From: Candidatus Ancillula prorhinotermitis
GTDB taxonomy: Bacteria; Actinomycetota; Actinomycetes; Actinomycetales; Bifidobacteriaceae
DNA length: 32,961 nt
Direction: 5' to 3'
Assembly: GCA_031280795.1 (NCBI GenBank)
Contig: JAITGF010000013.1
Span: 1 to 32,961 of the forward strand
Position numbers and translations under genes: made by a program. Of the stretch, positions 27,336-32,961 are shown piece by piece. The notes under the pieces were generated by a model. It did no database searches and had not been told where the DNA came from. It worked only from the letters and a program-made list of their open reading frames with translations. Each line of letters starts with the position of its first letter. Position 1 is the stretch's first letter.

Positions 27336-28167
27336 CACTATTAGGCAGAGCCGTGTAGGTGGAAATACAGGGCATGCCGATTTACGTGCTGATTGCAATG
27401 CTATCTGCTATACGCGCCTACCCGGAGGTAGGTTTGGTCTGACCTGTGCGATGGTCGTCACTTTTGCTTTGACTATTTCGCTTATCACAGGGGTTTTATT
27501 CTCTATCGGGTTCGCTACGCCCGCTTTCGCAGATGACGCCAACGATATGACCGCTAATGACTTGACTACTAGTGATGCTACTGCCGGAGATGCGACTGGC
27601 GAAAATTCGACTAGTGGGCAGAACTACTCTGGAGTGGAAGTAACTAGTGGCGCATTGCCTTCTACAGATGAACTGCCCTCGAAGAAAGATGATTCAAACT
27701 GTAATATAATCCTGCACGAGATGCCCCAGATCAATCTCGTATCCGAAAAGCTAACGATTCCTATCCGCGCTGTCAACACTTGCGCTAGCGAAATTCAGGT
27801 GTACTTAAGCGGGGCATCAGATGACGATTCACGTTTAGAAGTCATATCTAGTTTGGACACGACACTGAAACCTAACTCTGAGAATGTGCTCGACCTGCCG
27901 GTGCACGCTAAATCAAACGGTGATTCACATCTCGTGGTAACGCTAGCTAGTGCAGACGGTAAAAGTAGTAGCATCATCATCGAAGTGCATTCGGTGCGCG
28001 ACATCGGCAAAGCAATGAGTATACTCTTTTATGCAGGCGTTTCAGTGCTTTTAGTCGGGGGTGTATGGCGCACAGCTAAGAAGCGGGGCGCGAAAAAATC
28101 GCCCGAGGAAGGGGAGGCTCGAAACAAGGCGAAAAAGAAGAAGAACTGTTGCGCAAAGGGGTCGTGA
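27325..28167 (+). CDS. Short secreted membrane-anchored protein resembling the C-terminus of DUF6049
   Basis: 280 residues. A hydrophobic export segment at about 43-70 ends ATPAFA before DDA, a likely signal-peptidase site. A Thr/Ser/Asp-rich linker follows (about 71-120), then an Ig-like beta region (INLVSEKLTIPIRAVN, NSENVLDLPVHAKSNG, HLVVTLASADGKS). A membrane helix at about 230-250 precedes the basic tail RTAKKRGAKK. This beta region, helix and basic tail match the end of actinobacterial DUF6049 proteins, which sit divergently beside the CCA enzyme and upstream of the lipid II flippase gene in many species. Those proteins are usually 600-800 residues, so this is either a shortened form or a look-alike. 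The ATG at 27325 fits a leaderless start; the 42 residues before the hydrophobic stretch are unusually long. Function unknown. Confidence 0.75.
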   Translation: MLLYTIRQSRVGGNTGHADLRADCNAICYTRLPGGRFGLTCAMVVTFALTISLITGVLFSIGFATPAFADDANDMTANDLTTSDATAGDATGENSTSGQNYSGVEVTSGALPSTDELPSKKDDSNCNIILHEMPQINLVSEKLTIPIRAVNTCASEIQVYLSGASDDDSRLEVISSLDTTLKPNSENVLDLPVHAKSNGDSHLVVTLASADGKSSSIIIEVHSVRDIGKAMSILFYAGVSVLLVGGVWRTAKKRGAKKSPEEGEARNKAKKKKNCCAKGS

Positions 28168-28171
28168 GAGT

Positions 28172-28190
28172 GCTTTGAAAATTTCAAAGC
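28172..28190. terminator. Bidirectional hairpin between convergent genes
   Basis: GCTTTGAAA (28172-28180) and TTTCAAAGC (28182-28190) form a perfect 9-bp inverted repeat around one base, in the 37-base gap between the convergent DUF6049-like gene and der. It could serve both genes, although no long T-tract follows on either strand. Confidence 0.55.
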
Positions 28191-28204
28191 TTAACCTTTG
28201 AACG

Positions 28205-29557
28205 CTAAACACGTGGTTTCTTCTCTTTGACGCTCATCGATATCTGCAATGGCACTCCTTCGAAGCCGTACTCTTGGCGCAGGCGATTTTCGATAAAACG
28301 CCGATACTGATGCTCTAGAAACCCGTTGGTGAAGATTTTGAAGCGAGGTGGCCGAGTTGAGACTTGGGTGCCAAAGAGGATGCGCGGCTGCTTACCACCA
28401 CGAATCGGGTGTGGGTGCGCAGCTGCAAGCCGGCCTAAGAAAGCGTTTACTTCAGCAGTGGGGATACGCTTATCCCAGTTCGTAAGCACTAAGTCAATCG
28501 CTTTTTGGAGGCGATCTTTGTGCCACCCGGTCTTTGCCGAAAGGTTCACCCGCGGCGCCCAAGATGCAAAAGCTAGGTCTTGCTCGATCTCGCGCTCTAA
28601 GAGCTCGCGACGCCCATCAACATCAAACTTTTCAGCTAGCGTGTCCCATTTATTGAACACTAAAACCACTGCGCGCCCAGCTTCAACCACTTGATTCACA
28701 ACACGCACATCTTGCTCAGCGATGTTCTCTGAAACATCTATCACACAAAGGGCAACCTCCGCTTTATGAATCGCTGCCTGGGTACGCAGTGACGCATAGT
28801 AATCCGCACCGTCAATCAAGTGTACGCGACGCCTGATGCCGGCAGTGTCGATCAGCTGGTATTCTTGCCCGTTTAAGGTGACGATTTCATCAATGGGGTC
28901 GCGAGTTGTGCCTGAAACTTCGGAGACTACTGCCCTATTTGCCCCTGCTAACTGGTTCAGCAGTGAAGACTTACCCACATTTGGGCGCCCAACGATGGCG
29001 ACACGGCGCGGGTAGTCGAAACCTCCTTCTTCTATTGAATCACCTTCAGGTAAGACGCCCGCCTCTCGAAACATATCCATAATCTTATCGAGTAGATCAC
29101 CTGAAGAGCGACCGTGTAGTGCTGACACTGTGAAAGGCTCACCTAGGCCTAGATTCCAAAATGCGCCCGCATCAAGCTCTTGCACCTCAGAGTCAACCTT
29201 ATTTACGACTAGCAGAGTTGGCTTTTTAGCTTTGCGAATCACTTTCAATAGCGCTTCATCGGTGTTGGTTATACCAGTGGTCACGTCGACGATGAAGATT
29301 AAAGCATCAGCACTTTGGGCACCGAACTCAGCTGCATGCGTCACCAGCTCATCGAGTCCAGTCACTTGGTTATCCCACCCGCCAGTATCCATTAAGTCGA
29401 AATCGACACCTGCCCAGTTGGCGTCATAAATTACGCGGTCACGGGTGACTCCAGGGCGATCTTCCACCACAGCTTCGCGGCGCCCAAGGATGCGATTCAC
29501 TAATGTAGACTTACCGACATTCGGGCGCCCGATCACTGCTAGCACTGGCTTTTTCAC
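28205..29557 (-). CDS. der: Ribosome-assembly GTPase Der (EngA)
   Basis: An essential double-GTPase acting in 50S subunit assembly. The first G domain has [13 protein letters not shown] (about 10), DTGGW and NKVD; the second has [13 protein letters not shown] (about 190), DTAGIRRR and NKWD. A C-terminal KH-like domain (about 365-450) ends in a Lys-rich stretch. The length of 450 residues is normal; unlike many actinobacterial versions it is not fused to cytidylate kinase, and cmk is not adjacent. The GTG start at 29557 overlaps the hisC stop by four bases (GTGA), so translation is coupled to hisC. It is the last gene of the unit and faces a hairpin terminator. Confidence 0.97.
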   Translation of the reverse strand: MKKPVLAVIGRPNVGKSTLVNRILGRREAVVEDRPGVTRDRVIYDANWAGVDFDLMDTGGWDNQVTGLDELVTHAAEFGAQSADALIFIVDVTTGITNTDEALLKVIRKAKKPTLLVVNKVDSEVQELDAGAFWNLGLGEPFTVSALHGRSSGDLLDKIMDMFREAGVLPEGDSIEEGGFDYPRRVAIVGRPNVGKSSLLNQLAGANRAVVSEVSGTTRDPIDEIVTLNGQEYQLIDTAGIRRRVHLIDGADYYASLRTQAAIHKAEVALCVIDVSENIAEQDVRVVNQVVEAGRAVVLVFNKWDTLAEKFDVDGRRELLEREIEQDLAFASWAPRVNLSAKTGWHKDRLQKAIDLVLTNWDKRIPTAEVNAFLGRLAAAHPHPIRGGKQPRILFGTQVSTRPPRFKIFTNGFLEHQYRRFIENRLRQEYGFEGVPLQISMSVKEKKPRV

Positions 29558-30921
29558 TGCTCACCACCTTTTGCAACAGCTTTTGGGGAACGCACTTCTT
29601 CTAGAAACGCTTCAAACCCCTGCCTAAAGAGCTCGTTTTCTTGGGGCGTGCCGATAGTCACCCTGAAGTAACCCTTTGGCCCGACTACACGAATTTGCAC
29701 ACCACGATCGATCAAGAAGTCATGCACTCTTTTAGGGAATGACTCGCACTCCGCATGTATTGTTTCTGGCATTAACGCGTTGTTTTGCACTCCACCATAC
29801 TCGCTACCTTTGCGTGACATCTCCAAATGGGGGTCGCTCGGTTGGCGCGTATCTAATTCGGTGGCTTCTAATTGGGTTGCACGCAAACGTAGGCCGAGTT
29901 GGATGAAATTCGCCGAAGACTTTACAACGTGCAGCTTCTGCCTTGTGAACTCGGGCGTTTCGTAATGAAGTGTTTTTAGCCAAGCGTACATATCTTCACG
30001 AGCGTTACGTATCTCGTCGACGGCGCGGAGCATATCTGAGCTGTGCTTTAATGCTACGCATGCAATCGCCTGGGTGACGCTAGAAAGGTTATAAGGTAGG
30101 CGCACCACTTTAAGAGCGTCGATGACACTTTTGCTCGACATCGCGTAGCCTACTCTGACACCAGCAAAGGAAAACGCTTTCGAAAGTGTTCTAACCACTA
30201 GCAAATTGCTAAACTCATGCACCAGCGCAGCGCTAGCCACTTCTCCTGAGTTCTTAAAGTCTATATATGCCTCATCCACGCAAACCACAGGGCGCGCACC
30301 AACTCCACTTCCGGATGCACTAACATCTTGGGTGAACTTAAGCAGCTCACGGATTTCGCCTTGTGGGGTGAGCGTTCCGGTGGGGTTGTTCGGGTTGGCA
30401 ATCACTACTAAGGACGGGCGATATTTCGCAATAGCTCGCTTAGCGTCTTCGATATCAATGCTGAAATCTTCGCCACTTCGTGGAACTTGTATCAATTTTG
30501 TGAAGGAATCGCGGGCATACTGGGGGTACATTGAGTAGGTCGGGGAAAACGTTAGTGCCACCCTGTCATTAATGCCGTTTGGCAAACCGTCTTCACCAAG
30601 ACTTGGGCCCGCGAACGCATCGAACACCTCATCCATCAGCTCGTTTGAACCGTTTGCTGCCAAGATTTGCTCGGAAGTGAATTTCACGACATCTGTCTGA
30701 AAGATGTACTTGGCAAAAGCTTCACGTAACTCGTGGAACTCGTCGCTCGGGTAGCGATTTGCACCAATTACTGATTCTTGCACAGCTTTAGCAACTTCTT
30801 TGGCTACCGAATCTGGCACGCAGTAGGGGTTTTCGTTAGTGTTGAGCCGTGCTTTTACGCGCGCGTCGAACGATTGGTAAGGCGTAATACCGGCAAGGTC
30901 AGTTCGAAAAGCCATGCTCAT
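29554..30921 (-). CDS. hisC: Histidinol-phosphate aminotransferase family (HisC-like) with insertions
   Basis: A fold-type I PLP aminotransferase. Conserved points are NENPY (about 29), NPNNPTG (about 180), the PLP-binding Asp in [10 protein letters not shown], the Schiff-base Lys in [19 protein letters not shown], and the substrate Arg in [12 protein letters not shown]. Length is 455 residues, some 90 more than usual. Extra segments include one near [14 protein letters not shown] and one of about 50 residues after NFIQLGL (DNA about 29740-29890). I start at the ATG at 30921, one base after the upstream stop and with AAAGG about 8 bases before it; a longer frame would lie inside the previous gene. 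No other his gene is nearby, so the true substrate could be histidinol phosphate or an aromatic amino acid. Confidence 0.9.
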   Translation of the reverse strand: MSMAFRTDLAGITPYQSFDARVKARLNTNENPYCVPDSVAKEVAKAVQESVIGANRYPSDEFHELREAFAKYIFQTDVVKFTSEQILAANGSNELMDEVFDAFAGPSLGEDGLPNGINDRVALTFSPTYSMYPQYARDSFTKLIQVPRSGEDFSIDIEDAKRAIAKYRPSLVVIANPNNPTGTLTPQGEIRELLKFTQDVSASGSGVGARPVVCVDEAYIDFKNSGEVASAALVHEFSNLLVVRTLSKAFSFAGVRVGYAMSSKSVIDALKVVRLPYNLSSVTQAIACVALKHSSDMLRAVDEIRNAREDMYAWLKTLHYETPEFTRQKLHVVKSSANFIQLGLRLRATQLEATELDTRQPSDPHLEMSRKGSEYGGVQNNALMPETIHAECESFPKRVHDFLIDRGVQIRVVGPKGYFRVTIGTPQENELFRQGFEAFLEEVRSPKAVAKGGEQ

Positions 30922-30922
30922 A

Positions 30923-31669
30923 TCAATTGCCTTTGAGCTGGGTTGAAACGCCTTTCTTCTTTTCGATCTTATCGACAAGGTCTGCAGTAGCTTGCTGGAC
31001 TCTTGAAAGGGCATCTTTGAGCTGGTCACGCACAGCTTGGGTACCTTTAGCTTCATCGTTTGACATATCAGTTTGCATCAGCGAAGTAGCGTTGTCGATT
31101 GCGTCGGAAAGCTCATTTGTAGCAACACTTCCAAGCAGGTTCTTCGCCTCATTCACTTTGCGCGAGCCGTCGGTTATCGCCTGCTTGAGGCTTTCGACTA
31201 GATTGTCAACTGTCAAGCTGTCGTACACTTTCTGAAGCGCTTCAGTTTGACTCTTCAGCTTAGTGATATAGTTCAGCACAGTATCATCAAACTTCTCTAA
31301 CTCATGCGCAGAGCCGGTGCTATTGCCACCAACGCGTTTGATAAGGTCATCGTACTTCTTGGTCAAGCTTGTAGCATCTGAAACTGTTTCGTTTAGCGTG
31401 CGGTATTCCGAAAATTCACGCACTTCATCAGCTTCATCGTCGAGCATATCTTGGCCAGTCTGGGTTAGCGCTGTGAGCTGCGATACGTTCACTTTAAGGT
31501 TATCGCGAATATCGTTATAACGACTTATCACACTAGTTTCGAGAATGACGAAATGGGCGACCACAGCGATGGCCAGTAGTGATACTACCATCACACCGAT
31601 ATTTATAATGCGACGCTTAGTTTTACGTACACCTTCGATACGCTTTAACAGATAGTCTTTATCACTCAC
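30923..31669 (-). CDS. Membrane-anchored coiled-coil protein of unknown function
   Basis: 248 residues. A basic cytoplasmic N-terminus (LLKRIEGVRKTKRR) is followed by one membrane helix (about 22-43, IINIGVMVVSLLAIAVVAHFVI). The remaining 200 residues are hydrophilic, rich in Asp/Thr/Lys/Ala, strongly helical, and presumably lie outside the membrane as a coiled coil. No catalytic motif was recognised. The GTG start at 31669 is 7 bases from a -10 box, so it is probably leaderless. The stop is one base before the hisC start, making it first in an operon with hisC and der. An envelope or division-related scaffold is possible but not shown. Confidence 0.8.
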   Translation of the reverse strand: MSDKDYLLKRIEGVRKTKRRIINIGVMVVSLLAIAVVAHFVILETSVISRYNDIRDNLKVNVSQLTALTQTGQDMLDDEADEVREFSEYRTLNETVSDATSLTKKYDDLIKRVGGNSTGSAHELEKFDDTVLNYITKLKSQTEALQKVYDSLTVDNLVESLKQAITDGSRKVNEAKNLLGSVATNELSDAIDNATSLMQTDMSNDEAKGTQAVRDQLKDALSRVQQATADLVDKIEKKKGVSTQLKGN

Positions 31670-31676
31670 TAACTAT

Positions 31677-31700
31677 ATTGTACCATAGAATTCAGCTTCG
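31677..31700 (-). promoter_or_regulatory. Promoter of the coiled-coil/hisC/der operon, leaderless
   Basis: TGG-TACAAT lies at 31685-31677 on the minus strand, 7 bases before the GTG at 31669. The 20 bases 31681-31700 are 19/20 identical to the secG promoter segment 18569-18588. The rest of the 223-base gap up to 31892 holds no convincing gene; a 66-codon frame there has no support. Confidence 0.6.
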
Positions 31701-31892
31701 TGCAAGCAAAGCTCACACTCGCTTCATACCAATGGTACGCACACTTGATAAAGGCGCTGGATATGCAGGTAGTGAGCGGGTCAGCAGCCTCGTGGAGTAG
31801 CAGGTTGGGAACTTGTTTCTGAAGTCGGTCGAATGCGTGGAGCGAATATTTCATAGTTTTGCTAAGCAAATGCTGAACACCTGAATAGCAAC

Positions 31893-32609
31893 CTATAATA
31901 GTATTACTTCAACAATGGTAATATCAGTAGTAAAAATGTGTGTATCACCGGGTTGTATTCCGGCGATTGTGAATCCACCGTCCGTTGTAAGCTGACCTTG
32001 ATAATTATATTGACGGTATTGCTGAATGCTAGACCATTTGCCAAGATTCTCCCCTAAACCGCGCACACCATAATTTTGCTGACGCCCGATCATACAAGCA
32101 TCGATGTTTGTGCAGCCAGAAACAACGGTACGACTTTCTGCTACACCATCAGAGACGCCTGTGATAGTTCTTAATTCAGCGTCAATATAGAAAGTCTTCT
32201 GAGCATCAGAGTTCATGAAATCGCGAAACGAAATGGTTTTGTTGACTCGCAAATCTTCTGCTAGCGCAAAATCAAACGTATTTCCGTCAAGTAGTACGTC
32301 GTGCCCGTTGTTTGATATCGGGCCTCCTTCGTGCTTAATTCTATGCGCTTCAAAGTCTCGTTTTTCTTGATCGTTATGTTCTCTGACGCCAACCAGCTGG
32401 CCGAGTTCTGTATCCCAATAGTACGTCTTAGGAGTGTCGGACGTTAGAAAATCATTAAAATTAGTACTTTTATCTGTTCTTAAATCCTTTACCTCGCCTT
32501 CAGTCGCATCAAACGCATAAACGTTAAGTTGAAAAGCGAAAACTGACACAAACGAAAGTACTATCGAAACTATAAAGATATGCTTTTTACGATTTTTTAT
32601 TTTACCCAT
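31893..32609 (-). CDS. Secreted protein with an internal duplication, unknown function
   Basis: 238 residues. The signal peptide spans residues 1 to about 33 (MGKIKNRKKHIFIVSIVLSF... ending in VYA before F). Two 36-residue repeats follow, at 42-77 and 119-154, 17/36 identical; each begins DLR, contains a DF(L/M)xSD block and ends near GV. A possible disulfide, C166-C172 (GCTNIDAC), precedes a Tyr/Gln/Gly-rich C-terminal domain (NYGVRGLGENLGKW, QYRQYNYQGQ). The ATG at 32609 has AAAGGA 6 bases upstream; a TTG 15 bases earlier is less likely. It stands alone under a near-consensus promoter, between a 223-base gap and an insertion-sequence remnant. I do not recognise a family; a secreted binding protein, inhibitor or bacteriocin-like product are open options. 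Confidence 0.8.
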   Translation of the reverse strand: MGKIKNRKKHIFIVSIVLSFVSVFAFQLNVYAFDATEGEVKDLRTDKSTNFNDFLTSDTPKTYYWDTELGQLVGVREHNDQEKRDFEAHRIKHEGGPISNNGHDVLLDGNTFDFALAEDLRVNKTISFRDFMNSDAQKTFYIDAELRTITGVSDGVAESRTVVSGCTNIDACMIGRQQNYGVRGLGENLGKWSSIQQYRQYNYQGQLTTDGGFTIAGIQPGDTHIFTTDITIVEVILL

Positions 32610-32654
32610 TCTTTGTCCTTTCAAAAACTAGAGGAACCACATTAGCTTAGTATT

Positions 32655-32683
32655 ATTGTATCACATTTAGCACTGCATGTCAA
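32655..32683 (-). promoter_or_regulatory. Near-consensus promoter of the secreted-protein gene
   Basis: TTGACA (32683-32678), 17 bases, then TACAAT (32660-32655) on the minus strand, with TGTGA just before the -10. It shares TTGACAT and TGTGATAYAAT with the RHS promoter at 10214-10242. The leader to the ATG at 32609 would be about 40 nt and includes the ribosome-binding site. Confidence 0.8.
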
Positions 32684-32694
32684 ATCAGCTGTTG

Positions 32695-32742
32695 TTGGAC
32701 AGTGAAAATGTCACTCTTAATTGGACAATAGAAATGTCACTC
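32695..32742. repeat. Tandem 22-bp repeats at the end of an insertion-sequence remnant
   Basis: TTGGACA....AAATGTCACTC occurs at 32695-32716 and again at 32721-32742, 19/22 identical, with a 26-base period. They sit just outside a transposase start, so they are probably the terminal binding repeats of the element that follows. Confidence 0.7.
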
Positions 32743-32777
32743 CTGAATAAATCTGTCATACTTGATGTATGGATAAT

Positions 32778-32961
32778 ATGACAGTAAACGAAAAAGACAA
32801 GTACATAACAATTCGCAACTATGCGAATGGTAAGATATCAAGGCAACAGGCGTATAAGTAGTGAAATTGAGGATGAGATTATAAAACTCTATTCAAAAAG
32901 ATTTTCGACCTTCAACTTTACACATTTTTATGAAATAGATACAGTAGAAGGAGTCCTTGAA
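32778..32961 (+). pseudogene. Decayed ISNCY-like transposase (continues off the right edge)
   Basis: From the ATG at 32778, 27 codons read MTVNEKDKYITIRNYANGK and then ISRQQAYK, the usual start of an ISNCY-type (ISLre2/ISTde1-like, from memory) transposase, and stop at TAG 32859. From 32860, in another frame, come SEIEDEIIKLYSKRFSTFNF and then THFYEIDTVEGVLE, which matches the same family roughly 50 residues further on. A deletion of the DNA-binding middle plus a frame change has therefore inactivated it. The rest lies beyond the window. Confidence 0.75.

Noticed and set aside
29554..31056. A 500-codon version of HisC
   Set aside because: The first 45 codons lie inside the preceding gene; the ATG at 30921 matches the family start and has a ribosome-binding site.
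31669..31869. A 66-codon minus-strand frame in the gap before the coiled-coil gene
   Set aside because: It spans the promoter and the shared 20-bp segment, has no ribosome-binding site and resembles nothing; it is probably chance.
31858..31870. Palindrome TTTGCT-A-AGCAAA, similar to half-sites of the copper operator
   Set aside because: It is shorter, has different spacing and is not next to a metal gene or a -10 box; the likeness may be accidental.

Overview
The window looks like a chromosomal segment of a low-to-moderate G+C member of the Actinomycetota. The signs are: an FtsX whose outer loop carries the actinobacterial Cys pair; an FtsE with a long C-terminal tail; a DUF6049-like membrane-anchored secreted protein divergent from the CCA-adding enzyme, which is a typical actinobacterial neighbourhood; many GTG/TTG starts; and several -10 boxes only 6-11 nt from a start codon, so probably leaderless mRNAs. 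The genus cannot be named from the sequence. Almost every gene lies on the minus strand.

Layout. (1) 1-10207: one uninterrupted reading frame of more than 3400 codons encoding a giant RHS/YD-repeat protein. It has five predicted membrane segments at its N-terminus, then WapA-like, DNRLRE, LysM-like and DUF6531-like regions, roughly 90 YD repeats and the RHS core. It leaves the window a few residues after the core, where a polymorphic-toxin tip would begin. It is preceded by a perfect TTGACA-17-TATAAT promoter. (2) 10208-10702: a decayed IS1595-type transposase. (3) 10703-14261: a copper operon, with an HMA/SafE/cupredoxin fusion followed by a CopA-type P1B ATPase that lacks essentially its whole nucleotide-binding domain; an inverted repeat overlaps the promoter. 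(4) 14271-18573: secG-terC-uvrA. (5) 18615-22943: ftsE-ftsX-M23 peptidase-truA. (6) 23105-24432: an RCK (TrkA/KtrA-type) protein, a 36-codon CxxC microprotein and an FHA protein. (7) 24481-27286: cca-cysS. (8) 27325-28167: the short DUF6049-like protein on the plus strand. (9) 28205-31685: a membrane coiled-coil protein, hisC and der, tightly coupled. (10) 31893-32683: a secreted protein with an internal duplication, under a second near-consensus promoter. (11) 32695-32961: the start of a decayed ISNCY-like element.

Most of the window is housekeeping: division-linked peptidoglycan hydrolysis (FtsEX plus M23 protein), protein export (SecG), DNA repair (UvrA), tRNA maturation and charging (Cca, CysS, TruA) and ribosome assembly (Der). 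The accessory content is at the two ends and around the copper operon, where insertion-sequence remnants also lie. The items most worth attention are the membrane-anchored RHS giant and the N-domain-less copper ATPase. No tRNA, rRNA or CRISPR array was seen.
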